From Mesorhabditis belari (Eukaryota; Nematoda; Chromadorea; Rhabditida; Rhabditidae): a stretch of DNA of 64,000 bases. The notes under the pieces were generated by a model. The model was given only the letters and a program-made list of their open reading frames with translations. It was not told the DNA's origin and ran no database searches. The first letter of the stretch is position 1, and each line of letters opens with the position of its first letter. Location of the stretch: positions 584,001-648,000 of the forward strand of contig CAUEEP010000730.1 in NCBI GenBank assembly GCA_958450365.1, given 5' to 3'. Positions 50,809 through 62,429 of this stretch are shown here, one piece after another. The position numbers and the translations under genes were made by a program.

Positions 50809-51518
50809 TCAGAGCGATTCGCTCGCTGAGGCTTCTTCCAGTGCCTAAAAAGAATTGTTATAAAGAAAATGAAGTGTCTCATATTACTTCCTCCAACAAA
50901 TTGAGATTTTCTTCCAGTTCCATCAATTCACTTGTTTTATCGAATAGTTGTCCGGAGAGCTGACATTCAAAGTTTAAAAAATAATATTAAAAATTTACCG
51001 TCAATGATAGATCGAGTTCTTTGTCTAATTGTTCTTCTAAAGAATCGCAATGAGCTTTCCAATAGGCATCGCTTGGCTCATCTTCTGTGAGGTCTGCCTA
51101 AATAAAAAAAATATAAAGATCTGAAATAAAACTAAACTCACCGAAGTCACGGGTCCCAAATCGACAAGACTTGAAATTTCAGTTTGACAAGAAGATTCAT
51201 ACTAAAGTCATTTATATGTGCATAGAAAAAACTAACTTTTCAAAAGCAAACGTTAAAAAACTAACCGTCTTGCTATTAAACTGTTTCGTTTCAGTTCCTT
51301 TCGTGACATTTATCGCTGCTTTCAATTCTTTTGACAAGAAAATCGATGGAGTCTAAAATTAACTTCAACTTAGTTTGAAAACTCAACATTGTTGTTTTAT
51401 CTATTGTTAATCAAGTATATTTATTTTGAAAAGCAACCTTGTTCAATGAAGTTTTCCGATCCGAATTCAATGATTGATTCGCCACATCTTTGAGGCCGAT
51501 TCGGAGAGTTGAAGACAT
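50809..51518 (-). CDS. gmn-1: geminin-like DNA replication licensing inhibitor
   Basis: Six exons give about 144 residues: ATG 51518 (first exon 51438-51518, MSSTLRIGLKDVANQSLNSD), then TPSIFLSKELKAAINV, YESSCQTEISSLVDLG, ADLTEDEPSDAYWKAHCDSL, LSGQLFDKTSELMELEENLN, and the end ALEEASASESL (TGA at 50809). All joins are in phase. The signature is the acidic stretch followed by Y-W-K and then a short leucine-heptad coiled coil, as in geminin, where YWK opens the dimer coil that binds CDT1. The basic N-terminus fits, but I see no clear destruction box. The family is divergent in nematodes, so the call rests on layout rather than close identity. It is head-to-head with ula-1. Confidence 0.7.
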
Positions 51519-51821
51519 TTCTCGCCTGAAATAAGAAATCAAATTGTTAAAAAACAGAGATAAAACACTCACAGAAAAAGCACTCGCAGAAAAAAAACCC
51601 AAGAAATACAGATTCAAATTTTTCTTTGATACAGCAAAACGCGGGTCATCTTTTAGTGCGCAGCGGGCGAGGTATTTCTATTTCAAAAAAGTAGCGTAAT
51701 TTTTGCGAATCACAAAAAAATAATGCGAATGGCAAAAAAGCCAAAAGCAAAAATAATTTTTTTCTTTAGACTGAATATCTATTATTGCTTTTTATAGTAA
51801 ATAGGGATACCGTAAGCATTC

Positions 51822-52032
51822 TAATAGAAGAGCCGGGGCGTAGCTAATTCCTGCCATTTTATTTGCGCAACTCGCACTTATAACTTTGTTGCACTTATTG
51901 AGATCTACAAAATGACACCAAACATATAAAGAGTGGCCCACTTAGAAGAAAGTTATGGCGAGTTGCGCAAATGACTATGTTGCGCGAATAAAATGGGGGA
52001 AAATAGCCTACCCCAGAGCCGGTTCTTCTATT
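51822..52032 (+). mobile_element. foldback element, geminin/ula-1 upstream region
   Basis: Left AATAGAAGAGCCGGGGCGTAGC, CCATTTTATTTGCGCAACTC; right GAGTTGCGCAAATGACTATG, CGAATAAAATGG, AGCCTACCCC, GAGCCGGTTCTTCTATT. Imperfect arms of about 90 bp. Confidence 0.75.
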
Positions 52033-52073
52033 TTTCAATGTCCCTCTAAAATTCTTTTTCGCGCCATAGCTAC

Positions 52074-52350
52074 TGTATACTAGACTTGACTAGCGAGATC
52101 TCGATAAGTCCTTATCGAGGCCTTATCAATAACGAGATCTCGATAAGCTTATCGATAATAGGTAATGCTTTAGTAGATTTCCTCTCAATTGAGATTTTCT
52201 GGGGTAATTCGATGCGTTGAGTACGAATTTTGACATCAAAGATCGATACTAAAAGTTTCGGACAACTTATCAAGATTCATGTACGATAATCTGGATAGCT
52301 ATTGAGATTTCAATTTCGATAAGATCTCGATAGTCAAGTCTACTGTATAC
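52074..52350 (+). mobile_element. second foldback element upstream of ula-1
   Basis: Left TACTGTATACTAGACTTGAC with GAGATCTCGATAAG; right CGATAAGATCTCGATAGTCA with AGTCTACTGTATACC. Arms of about 30-35 bp, with further GATAAG palindromes inside. Confidence 0.6.
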
Positions 52351-52622
52351 CCATTTTCAAGAGCTCGAAAATGGGTGTTTTTGTTTTCATTCGGTTTTCG
52401 ACGTCATTAAGCTTTTTTAGTCTATAACTATTGTTTAAAGTCTTTAAAAAGTTGAGCATTTTGCTACCCGCGAGTTGAAAAATCCGAAAAATAAAAAATT
52501 TCGTCTAGATGAGGCTCTTCAATTTGAATAAATACGGTATTTAAAGACTAAAACAGAAAGGGAATTTATATTTCTACTTTGTATTTTTCTTTTTGATTTT
52601 TGTAAAACGTTTTACTTTAGAA

Positions 52623-54932
52623 ATGAGGGAAATTCGTTACGATCGGCAACTCCGTTTATGGGGTAATGAAGGACAAAGCTCGATTGAAGCAGCCGCTATA
52701 TGCATTCTCGGTGCAGACGCTCTCGGTAAGAGTTTTTACAGCAATTTTACCCTTAATAGGACTTACTACCTAGTCAACGGAATATAAACTTACGATTGTT
52801 TTAGTGCCTTTTTCAAGAAAAATTAATTTTTCCTTTTTAGCCACTGAGATCGGCAAATCGCTTGTCCTCGCTGGTGTCGGATCAATTGTGATTATTGACG
52901 GAGAGTTCGTCACGGTTAACACCTTTTTTCTATTATATGTAAAAGTTTATTTAGGATGATGACTTGGGGAGCAACTTCTTCTATGAAGATGCACAGTTAG
53001 GCCAACAGAGGGGTCAAGCAGCAGCAAGCTTATTGCAGGTAACTTTCGTTTTTTATTGAGTTATGCTGTGTTTTAGGAATTAAACCCGTCAGTAAAAGTT
53101 AGCGGCATTGATGCGCAAATTACAAAACTTCAAGGACAAGACATTTTGGCCTACGGAAAGTTCTCACTGGTGATAGCAACAAATCTGCTCGAGTCAAGAG
53201 CAGCTATCCTTAGCGACGAGATTTTTCAGGCTGGAATTCCATTTATTAACTGCAGGTACCCAACTATGTGATGTTAAAACGTATTTTTTTATTAAGGACC
53301 TATGGATTGGTTGGCTACATCAGAGTTTCTGCTGCAGAGCATCATATAATGAATACGCGTACTGAAAATCCACGTCCGGACTTTCGGTAATGTTTCTATT
53401 TTGGTACGCTTTCCTAACAATCGATTTAGGTTGGATGCTCCATTTCCTGAGCTGGTGGCACTTTTTGATGAACTCGATTTTGGAGCGATGGACCACGAAA
53501 AATTCAAACATACACCTTATATCTTTTTGCTTATGCAAGCTTTAAAGATGTTTAGAGAGAAGTAATTATTGGCACAGGTTTTCACTAAATATTTGGGGAA
53601 ATTTCAGTAAGAAAGATCCGCAAGCGTTTCCAAAGTCATATGCTGAGCGGAAGCAAATTGTGGAACTCATATCCAGTCTATCCCATAGCCAAGGACTTGA
53701 TGAAGAAAACCTTGAAGAAGCCGTGGCAGCAGTGAATCGTTGTATGCATCCTACACTGGTCGGGGCTATGTTTTTGAATTTAGATTCCGTCTAAAACCAA
53801 AATTTTAGATTCCGTCTAGCGTTCAAGAGATTTTCGATTCTCCCAAATGTAGTGAAAATACCAAAACAACGGACCCTTTCTGGATGATTTGCTATGCGTA
53901 TGTGCTTCTAAATTTTGGCATGAAATGTCTTGTTTTTAGACTGAAACAATTTGTCGAACGTCATGGATATTTACCGGTATCAGATTCTCTGCCAGATATG
54001 TCATCAGATTCAAAAAGGTATTACTTAAATTTTTTGCACTGAATATTTCTTTTAGCTACGCTCGTCTTCTGAACGCTTTCCGGCAAAAAGCCGAACAAGA
54101 TGCGGAAGAAATGCTCGAATTAACAAGAGAAGTAAACTATCACTTTTATGAGACCATGTGATTCGGCTGGAATTTCAGGTTGAGCAAACTAGGGGCACGG
54201 AAGCATTAATTTCGCAAGAACAGTGCCGAAAGTTTTGCAAAGGTTCAAGATTTGTCGCTATTCTGCGAGGAACACCAATTAAGCATGACATGGAAAATGG
54301 ATGGAATGTAAGTTGTAAAAAGAGCTGTAATAAGAGTCATTTTGGGGATTTTAGAAAGCCGTGGAGGAATTGTCTACAAGTCACGGTGAAGACAATGACG
54401 TAGCTCCAATTACATGGTTTATCCTACTACGAGCCGCCGATAGATTTATGGAGGTTAAGAAACGGTATGAAAATGTTGGATTTTGACGTAACACTTTCTG
54501 TTTTAGGCATCCAGGCACAAACGGTGTTCCAATGAGTTTGGACGTTGCTTTGCTTAGCAACTGTGTTGCTGAAGTTATTGCAGATTCTAACGTTAGTTTT
54601 ATTCAGATTCGATGAATATTATGATAAATTCAGGTCAAAGAAAAAACAATAGCTGCTGGAAATGTTCCTCGTAAAGCTATCGAAGAATTCTGCAGGTGTT
54701 AAGATATTTCCAAGTGGTTTACATAATTTAATTGGAGATTCGGATCGAGCTTTCCACATGTTACGGCTGCACTAATCGGTGGAATTGTGGCGCAAGAGGT
54801 TGTTCGAGTTTAATCTTCAAAATAGGTACATGTCTTTAGGCTATTAAATTGACGACCAATCAGTACATTCCGCTGAATGATACGCTCATCATCAATCTTC
54901 ATTCACAAAAGTCATGGACAGCGCGCTTTTAA
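52623..54932 (+). CDS. ula-1: NEDD8-activating enzyme E1 regulatory subunit (NAE1/APPBP1)
   Basis: About 16 exons from ATG 52623 (three bases after an AG acceptor) to TAA 54932. The N-terminus MREIRYDRQLRLWGNEGQSS is the family hallmark. The pseudo-adenylation fold follows (ATEIGKSLVLAGVGSIVIID, DDDLGSNFFYEDAQLGQQRG, LLQELNPSVKVSG). Middle parts include FSLVIATNLLESRA and INCRTYGLVGYIRVS; later IPSSVQEIF, MDVALL-like SLDVALLSNCVAEVIA, and the conserved end PHVTAALIGGIVAQEAIKLT, then SWTARF. NAE1 pairs with UBA3 (RFL-1 in worms), which supplies the catalytic cysteine. Together they charge NEDD8 for cullin modification. The length fits the family and nothing looks broken. AATAAA at 54988 probably ends the transcript. 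Confidence 0.95.
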
Positions 54933-54987
54933 TTGCAGTAATACGTTTTACAAATTTATTATGTTTCAAGCCTGTGATTTGTGAGAG

Positions 54988-54993
54988 AATAAA
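54988..54993 (+). terminator. polyadenylation signal of ula-1
   Basis: AATAAA 56 bases after the stop. Confidence 0.55.
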
Positions 54994-55204
54994 TACGTTT
55001 ATCCAATCGCCATAAAAATTTGGTTTAGATGGGTATGCCTTTAAGAACAACACAGTTTGGTTTAAATACAAATTTGAGAAATTCGGTGCTTGTGCCTCTC
55101 GGGCCGCGCAATTTTGCCTGTATAGTCTGCATTGTCCACTTCGCCCAGTATAATTTTCGTTCAAAAGAGGCAATTTCCATTCAGTTTCATGATCTTATCG
55201 CTAC

Positions 55205-55312
55205 ACTTTTGAAGTACCGCCCCCAAGTGTTCCTAAAAAGTGTCCCCAAAGTCCCCTTACAAAGCGTCTCCATATGGGGGCACTTCTTGGGGGCGGTACT
55301 TCAAGAGTATAC
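55205..55312 (+). mobile_element. small palindromic element
   Basis: TTTTGAAGTACCGCCCCCAA with GTGTTCC on the left mirrors GGGGGCACTTCTTGGGGGCG with GTACTTCAAGA on the right. About 100 bp. Confidence 0.75.
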
Positions 55313-55905
55313 TTATCGCAAAGAGCAAATAGAAAATGAGTATGACTCGTAAGGATGTAGTAATATACAAAATGAGTTATAAAATCTAAAATGAGGGGAA
55401 ATTGGTGAGTTATAAAAATTCATTTTCAGATACAAAGTGGGCGGCGTAAGGGTAACAAGTATAGTTTTCGAGTGTCCCCTCTGAATTTTCAGTTTTTTTT
55501 ATGCCTTTCCCAAAAACTAGTAGATGGTTATGGAAATTCAAAATACCATTCAATAGCAAATTTTTTTTGCTCATCTTTTGAAGTATAAGCCATTGCTAAT
55601 TGAGTTATTAGGTGTCTAGAAAATCTACAAAGTGTAAAGGGGGAGAGTACTCCCCCTAAAGTGTAATAAGTATCAGGAATTCCTTTGATTCCATAAAGCA
55701 AAGCAAGGAACAATTCGACACCCCGGGAAACTGTTAAAACTGTTGCACTAGTGTCTTCGTTATTTTTTATATTTTATATTGTATATTCCGATTAAGAATC
55801 TATCGAACCAATTGTTTAAAATGCGGTACTTGTGGAGTATCCGGGGTCTTTCAATACGGGGGAAAATTTCAAGATCCGGGGGGAAAATTTTAAGGTCGGG
55901 GGGTG

Positions 55906-55946
<41 letters not shown>

Positions 55947-56766
55947 TTTATCACTTTTGCCCTACCTTTCAGAGTTTAAAGAAGAACGAAAATATTGCTC
56001 ATTGTCTGATTAATGGTCTAAAGATCAATAGATTAACGCAAATTCCGTGGTGTTTGGCTTACCATAGGCTTTGTAACGGGATTCCAAAAATGCTGTGAAA
56101 TGCTCAATGCAAATCTGCTTCTAATCTTCTTGAATATATAATGAATGTTAGTTTTGATAGTTGACGCAAGGAATAATTTAACCTAATTGCAAATCGATTC
56201 ACGGAAAACCTCAACATTCGCAGTCACAGGAGAGTGTAGAACGCGCAAACGCTCATATTGAGGTCTTTTTACATTTTTGTTAACAGGCTGCAATGTGTTT
56301 TTACAGTTTTCTTAATTTTAAGAGCTTTTCACGACATCTTTAGCACCTATCAAAGAAAAAAACACCACTACTGCGTGGGTCGTTCACCTGTCGATGATTC
56401 AACAAAACACCAATACGTGCGTAAAAAAATGATTTGCATCATTTCGCATTGAGCATTTTTACACAATTGATTCGATAAATTCTTAATCGGACATAACATA
56501 TATAATGATCAAATGTCGTATTTGTTTTTTAAGTATCTAAGTTCAAGTGCAAATACTTTTTTTCTCCAATCCATTCACCAAATCCAGCGGATGTTTCTCC
56601 TTGTACTTGTGATATAATTGCTCAACCACGTGCGGCTCTCTGCCCACCAAATTTGTTCCCAATTGTTCGTCCGATTAAGAATGCGTTTCAAATCGGAGGT
56701 CCTTTGAATACACTCTTAATCGGACGTAAAATATATATTGAGACAATGCTAAGAATTTATAAATAC

Positions 56767-56772
56767 TTTATT
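56767..56772 (-). terminator. polyadenylation signal of csn-6
   Basis: AATAAA on minus about 90 bases after the stop at 56864. Confidence 0.45.
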
Positions 56773-56863
56773 CACGGGAACTTGGGATCTATGATACAAA
56801 ATTAGACCGGACTATTGACAACCGTAAATGACTGAAACCAATAAAGCATAAAAAAAATCCCAC

Positions 56864-58260
56864 TTATACATTCCAGAATTCGCGTGTGCTAGACATCAAG
56901 AAATTAGCATATCCAGACACTCTGTTAATTTCATCAGCATCTCCCATATCGACTCCAGACGCCGTCACAGCACTTTCTTTTAATCGTAACGTATCAGTCC
57001 AAGCCTAAAAAAATACTTATATTCCGAAAATTTTCTTCATAATCATTTCGAATACAACTAACTAAAGTTAAACATACATGATAATCAGCTCCAATCAACT
57101 TTGTAATCTTCGTTAGTAGCTGGGCGACTGAAATGTCTTGCATGTGCTAAAAATGATTCAGAATAAAATAAACATAGCATTAAAAACTTGATTCAAATTT
57201 TCATCAAAATCTTTTTCATTTGGCTTGATTTGTGCAGCCATATCGATGATTTTGCCAGCCTCTCGAGCAATCACTGGATCATAAGGAACGGTACCCACAT
57301 CGACACCCTCAAGCCATCGCTAAATTTAAAAATTTGTCCCATTAAATGTTCCAGCTCGACAACCTGCACAATTCGCAGCTTCGAAAGCATCATTTCCACA
57401 ATTGAAGCTTGGGTGCGAAGATGACGGCTCACATTTGTTGCACTCGCATCCCCCACTGCCTTCGAAAGCCTAAACACCACAGAATCATTGAGCAAATGGT
57501 AAAGATACAACGTCATTTATATTCGTAGTTAAATTTAATCTGAGATCAAACCTTGTCACATGTTCAACACCAATACGTTCACTAGCTTCACTTTGAAGGC
57601 TCCATTCAGCTGGTCGAGCCACTCCTTTATCATCAACAACATACGCAAAAAGTGGAAGCTAAAAAATGATTTGGCTCAGTCTATGATTATTTTGTTTGAT
57701 AAAAAATTACTTTATTAGCGGGCATGTTGAGAAAAGCGGCTAAATGTAAGATGACACTGTCTTTAGGCAAATTGAGCGTTTCATTTGGTGATGGCGTCGA
57801 AGCTGTGTACCAACCAACGTACTCCAAATCGGGAAACACTTCAGTATCTAAAGAACAATTTGAATAAAATCTCATAAAACTGATGTAAAACTAACATTGT
57901 TCCAAGCGCTCGTTGAATTTCTCATTTTCGAGCGAGACGCCTCCTCCCTGCTTGTTGACTTTGTGAATCTAAAACAAGAAGAATGTTATATTCCTTTTTT
58001 AGTTTTATATGCACATACTTCTGCTAGAATTTAAAAAGAATTGCAAACGCCTGTCAAATGCGGAAGGATACCTTGATGTCAAATGAGGTGACTGCCTCAA
58101 ATTCGCGTCCTTTCGAGTCTTTGTGTCCAAGAAGAACTCCCCAAACAGTGTCCTCATTTTTCTCCAATCGAAGTTTTGACCAATGTTCACTAATGTTGAG
58201 GGCAACTAATGGATGAACCTTCACAATCGCCGAACAGCTCGCCTCGTTGTTGCCCAACAT
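56864..58260 (-). CDS. csn-6: COP9 signalosome subunit 6 (MPN-domain)
   Basis: Eight or so exons from ATG 58260 (MLGNNEASCSAIVKVHPLVA) to TAA 56864. The MPN domain reads HPLVALNISEHWSKLRLEKN, DTVWGVLLGHKDSKGREFEA, VTSFDIK, FPDLEYVGWYTAST. The C-terminal helices include SEASERIGVEHVTRL, RHLRTQASIVEMMLSKLRIV, DISVAQLLTKITKLIGAD, and the protein ends SSTREFWNV. It lacks the H-x-H-P-x7-S-x2-D metal motif: GWYTASTPSP stands where HTHP would be. It is therefore the non-catalytic MPN partner, matching CSN6 rather than CSN5. CSN6 pairs with CSN5 in the complex that removes NEDD8 from cullins. ATG lies two bases after an acceptor-like TTTAG, so trans-splicing is likely. Confidence 0.9.
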
Positions 58261-59356
58261 ATCTAAACAAGGAAAAATTGATGTCACATTTAAAAGTAGT
58301 TAAATAGCGAAGTGTCAGGGAGGAGTGGGACAAATGCGACTTTTTCTTGCGCACCCGGCCCATTAGTGCACCTTATTTCGCGTTTTAAGAAAGCTCTATA
58401 AAGCTAATATTAACTAATTTCTATTCCAAAAATTGTTTTTCTGGGTAATTTTAGGGCGTAGAATCTAAATTTTGACATATCAGAGCTTGTGGAAGCAAAC
58501 AGACGGAGTTATACATAAGGAAAAAGCGACAATTTTCTGTAATTTGACCCACCCGTTTTATCTTTCAAATTGGTTCCACAAGCTCTGATATGTAAGAATT
58601 TGGATTCTACGCCCAAAAATTACCCAGAAAAACAGCTCTTGAAAGAGAAATTGGTTAATATTAGCTTTTTATAGCTTTTTAAAACGCGAAAAAAGATGCG
58701 CTAATGGGCCGGATGCGCTAAAAAAAGTCGCATTTGTCCCACTTTCAAGTGCCAAAACATTAATGAAAAAAAATCTGCGCCTCTTTGTTTTTTTTACATT
58801 CTTCTTTTTGCCATTTTCATGATGTTTTTCTCAAAGCTTACGGTAGAAAAGTTGCGGTACCACTGAATAAAGTACACAGAAAAAAATTTAGAAAGTAAAG
58901 CTTCTTGTGCTACTTATGTAGTAAAGCACAAAGGCGGTTTATTTGAAAGTGAAATGCCTGTTTTACGTTTTTAAAACTAGAGTTAATGTTGTTGATACAA
59001 ATCTTTTTTGAGGAGCAATTTCTCTGGCCTAAAACCAGAGAAATTGTCTTTGAGGAAAAAAAGAAAGTTAAGCCTAAGCCCAGGGTATCGACTATTGGGC
59101 ACTTTTCAAGGTCAAAACTAGAGCCAAAATCATTTTTTAACCACTAAATATTTATTTTCTAACAAAAAAAAGTGCCCCCTCCCCCCGCCAACTAGGATAG
59201 TACCGGGATCGATACTAAAATGAGTTCGATTGGCTAGCAAATTTTACGAGTATTCTCAAGCGCTGAACGACCGGAGTTAATCAACTCCAAGTATTGTTTA
59301 TTTGGTGAAGATTGTTTTCTATCGACTTTCAAAAGAATATACACGAATAAAAACAT
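58261..59356. other. region between csn-6 and the SLC22-like gene
   Basis: Both genes are on minus, with 1.1 kb between them. About 420 bp is a family B foldback element (58325-58743). The rest is AT-rich with no exon seen. The spacing argues against a tight operon. Confidence 0.5.
58325..58743 (+). mobile_element. foldback element family B, two-ended copy
   Basis: Ends GTGGGACAAATGCGACTTTT and inverse AAAGTCGCATTTGTCCCAC. Then come GGCCCATTAG/CTAATGGGCC, TTAGGGCGTAGAATCTAAAT and ATATCAGAGCTTGTGGAA with their inverses. The inner GCGTAGAATC-AAATTT-GACA-ATCAGA order is the same as in the palindrome at 32042-32232, linking the two. Confidence 0.85.
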
Positions 59357-61755
59357 TTATTCTGCTGCTGTAAAACTCGTAAGATCGTCTTTTTCATTCT
59401 CTTGCGTGATGGATTTTGTCGTTTGCGTAACCTCGTGCACATCTCCCGGCATATCTCTAAAACAAAATACGTGAATGTCGGATTAGATAAACCCACTTTC
59501 CCTTGGTGTCGGAAAGAAGGGAGCAAAGTATTGAACAAAGAACACACGCAATGCCCACAACAACGTATTTGAGGGGAGCCCAGGGAAAATGCTAGATCAG
59601 AATTTAATCGATTATAAAAGAAAAACAGTACCACATGTCGGAAGAATGGAGCAATAAATTGGCCGATACAATGCGGAAAGTTGATGATGGCAAAACCGAG
59701 CACTCTAAGATTTACAGGATCAATTTCGATTGAGTGTAGAACCTGACAGTTGTTGGCAGCATTTCTGGAAACCATACGGGGATCACCGTTTGCGCAATCG
59801 TATTGAAAAACTTTGCTAGCAAAATCAATGCCACTTTTAGCGCATTGACGCCAAACCATTCTAAAATCCAAGGTGTAGAAAGTAAGAAACAAACAATAAC
59901 TAGGTATACCTGCTGGGAAAGGAGCTGCAGCTAGGGCTAATCCACAAAATATTCCACTAAAAATCGTCACCCATTTACGACCAAAGAAATGCAACAATGG
60001 AATGCACATCGCAGCCCCTAAATTATAAATTATTGAACATTCAGAATTTAAAGTTTCACCTGGCAAATCGGTCACTCCATTCAACATGTAGGCAGTGAAA
60101 TGATCCTCACTTAGATCGATAGCCTCAAGAGAAATAGCAAAATAAGTGAAGTTCATCATGCAACTGAAATGCACAAGTCGGTCAGAAAATAAAAAAATAA
60201 AATAAACCTCATGAGTCCGCCAATCAAGATGATCTTCCACATCTGGCAGCTCTTTAGCATTAGGAGAATGGCTTTCAGACTGTTGACTTTGGGACGATGC
60301 TCATTCTAAAAGAAAATATTCTTCAATCACCTTGATCACTTCAATTACCGGATCGTCACGTAAACATGCAGTCAAATTTAGTCTTTTACAATTCCATCGA
60401 TTTGACGCCGCAATATACGAAGCAATTCGACTCCGCTTGTGATGTCGGATAGCCCAGTGAGGTGATTCGGGTAATGTGCTTAAACAAAAAGTTCTAACTC
60501 ATAAAATAAATTCTTACAATATCATAAAGAAGCACAAAATTGACGGCAATGTCATATACAAGTACAACAATCTCCAATTATATACAGCCTAAAAAGGATA
60601 AACATAAGGTCAGCATTAAAAGACACTTGTGCAAGTCCTCCGACATAAAGAATCCCTATCGCCCAAAAAGTTGTTCCAATTAAGCCTAAAACAAATCGTT
60701 TATTTCAAACAAGCAACAATATCTAACCTGCAAATGAGCGCTGACTTTCCGTGGTCAATTCACAAACATAGTTGGCGCCAATTGTGTAATATGACTAAAG
60801 AAATATAAATATGGTATTGCAAAGCTCTGTGCCCACATCACTTAACGCTCCAACTACAAATCGCAACACGACGAAGAACCAAAATCCCGGAGCCGCGGCA
60901 CACGCAAAATTTCCAATAATGCTAAAAAGCAATTAATAGAATTTTTGGTTTTTTAGATTGTCAAAATGTAGGAACTTAAAGTTGATTTCCTAAAAAAGAC
61001 ATAACTTCCAAAGACTGTTATTAAAAAGACGAGCTTCCTTCCGTAAAGATCTGCCAAATAGGAGAAAATCGGTAGAAAGATGATCGCTCCTGAAATCAAG
61101 TAAACAACGTTTGGCTTTCCCAAAAATGAAGCCTAACACATGTTTTAAAACCCCAACCTAATGTAAAAGCACTTTGTCCTGACTCTCGAACGAATTCTCC
61201 AGCACAAGGCTTCCCAAAATCGTACATTATCGAAGAAATCGGTTCCGGGCTGCTAAAAACACAAACATCTTTGACAATTCGGAATGGTTCACATTTGCTG
61301 CAATATTATTGAACCGTTGGTGTCGCCACAGAATTCTTTTCCATTTTTCGTTTCATAGCTACAACCGGTTAAATTAATGCGTGTGCTGTTCTAAAATAAA
61401 TCAAGTTGCAGAATCACTTTATCCACCAACCGGTAGTTGACACATTGTTTTGGCACTTCCGGTGATAAATGGTAAAAGATGGATGTTAGCCGCGTAGAAC
61501 AGCATAATAAAATTGCATTGAACAGCCGTCCACCACTGATATCTAAAATGAAAAAACCTCAACTTTAACTTAATCAAGTAAATGTTCACCGTCCCCAGAA
61601 ACCATAACCCTCGACGATTTTGTTTGGATCGCAGATGAGAGGATCGACAAGTGGAGTTGGATAGTCGCGTTTACTAAAACTAAAGCTTACTAAAGAAATC
61701 GATCAAGAATAAGTTGATCCCAGCATTACCTTCTTTCCAATTGAGTTGAATCCAT
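59357..61755 (-). CDS. SLC22-like major facilitator transporter (organic cation/anion transporter family)
   Basis: About 13 exons from ATG 61755 (MDSTQLER) to TAA 59357. Reading in order: CDPNKIVEGYGFWGRYQWWT, then a first membrane helix (AVQCNFIMLFYAANIHLLPF), a cysteine-containing extracellular loop (LTGCSYETKNGKEFCG) and an acidic segment. The second to third helices carry the MFS loop motif YLADLYGRKLVFLIT. Later come FVVLRFVVGALSDVGTE, YTIGANYVCELTTESQRSFA, AAMCIPLLHFFGRKWVTIFS, GFAIINFPHCIGQFIAPFF and the end LLSDTKGKDMPGDVHEVTQT. The last resembles the family's LPETKG motif. About 12 helices are expected. Substrate cannot be read. An upstream exon at 62106-62162 in phase 0 (MKVETSSDDDSYSDAKQIQ) might extend the N-terminus, but no acceptor joins it cleanly. 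Confidence 0.8.
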
Positions 61756-61951
61756 CGCGATACCCTCCAAAGTCTCCACATCATCAGCATTATTCAACCA
61801 AAAGTAAAAAAAAATAATTTGTACAATGTAAAATACTTTGAAAAAGGTTCAGTTTTGAAATATTTTACTAATAAAATAGAAAACAACACCTATTGTTTTC
61901 TATTTTACAAAAAAAAGGAAATCTTTTACTTGACAAAGTTTAATTTACTAC

Positions 61952-62426
61952 CCTAAAAATGTTATATTCGTGATCAGCGTCATCAATTACTCCGGGAAAA
62001 GTGGTTTTGGCGAAAAAAAAGTGCCCCCAAAAGCCACTAGTTTATTATGACACTAATTTATTATGACAGATAATAAAGCAGCCCCAAAACTCTTAAAAAC
62101 CCCACCTGTATTTGCTTAGCATCACTATAACTATCGTCATCGCTAGAAGTTTCCACTTTCATAATGTAACTCGTTTTCTCTGTAGTAAGAAAAGGATAAT
62201 AACAAAATTAAATGAACAACTTACCCTAGTCAAAAATAATCAATAGGCAGAATCGAATACAGCGCAACAGATAGAAAATAAAATGAGGGATTCCTTTTCG
62301 TTTCGGCGCTTTGTTCTTCACATGTAAATTTTTGGGTACTAGTGGCTTTTGGGAGCACTTTTTTTCGCCAAAACCACTTTTCCCGGAGTAATTGATGACG
62401 CTGATCACGAATATAACATTTTTAGG
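61952..62426 (+). mobile_element. foldback element, about 89-bp arms
   Basis: Left CCTAAAAATGTTATATTCGT, GATCAGCGTCATCAATTACT and CCGGGAAAAGTGGTTTTGGC, to CCACTAGT near 62042. Right arm 62338-62426 is its inverse with few changes. The 295-bp centre includes a possible exon on minus (62106-62162). Confidence 0.85.
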
Positions 62427-62429
62427 ATA

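Larger units (their letters stand above)
51519..52622. promoter_or_regulatory. shared upstream region of geminin (-) and ula-1 (+), with two foldback elements
   Basis: 1.1 kb between divergent starts. It contains one foldback at 51822-52032 and another at about 52074-52350. The remaining unique sequence beside each start is short, so the promoters are probably close to the ATGs or include element sequence. Confidence 0.5.
54933..56863. other. region between convergent ula-1 and csn-6
   Basis: 3' UTRs and about 1.8 kb without a recognised exon. It contains a foldback at 55205-55312 and a poly(T) run at 55909-55942. Two stretches sharing CGATTAAGAAT(C/G)-like sequence lie near 55790 and 56670, possibly remnants of a repeat. 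Short frames here lack splice partners or family features. Confidence 0.45.

Noticed and set aside
59329..60240. Uninterrupted 303-residue frame on minus
   Set aside because: It reads through several introns of the transporter gene; splicing at the phase-consistent sites gives the conserved membrane protein and a different C-terminus (DTKGKDMPGDVHEV).
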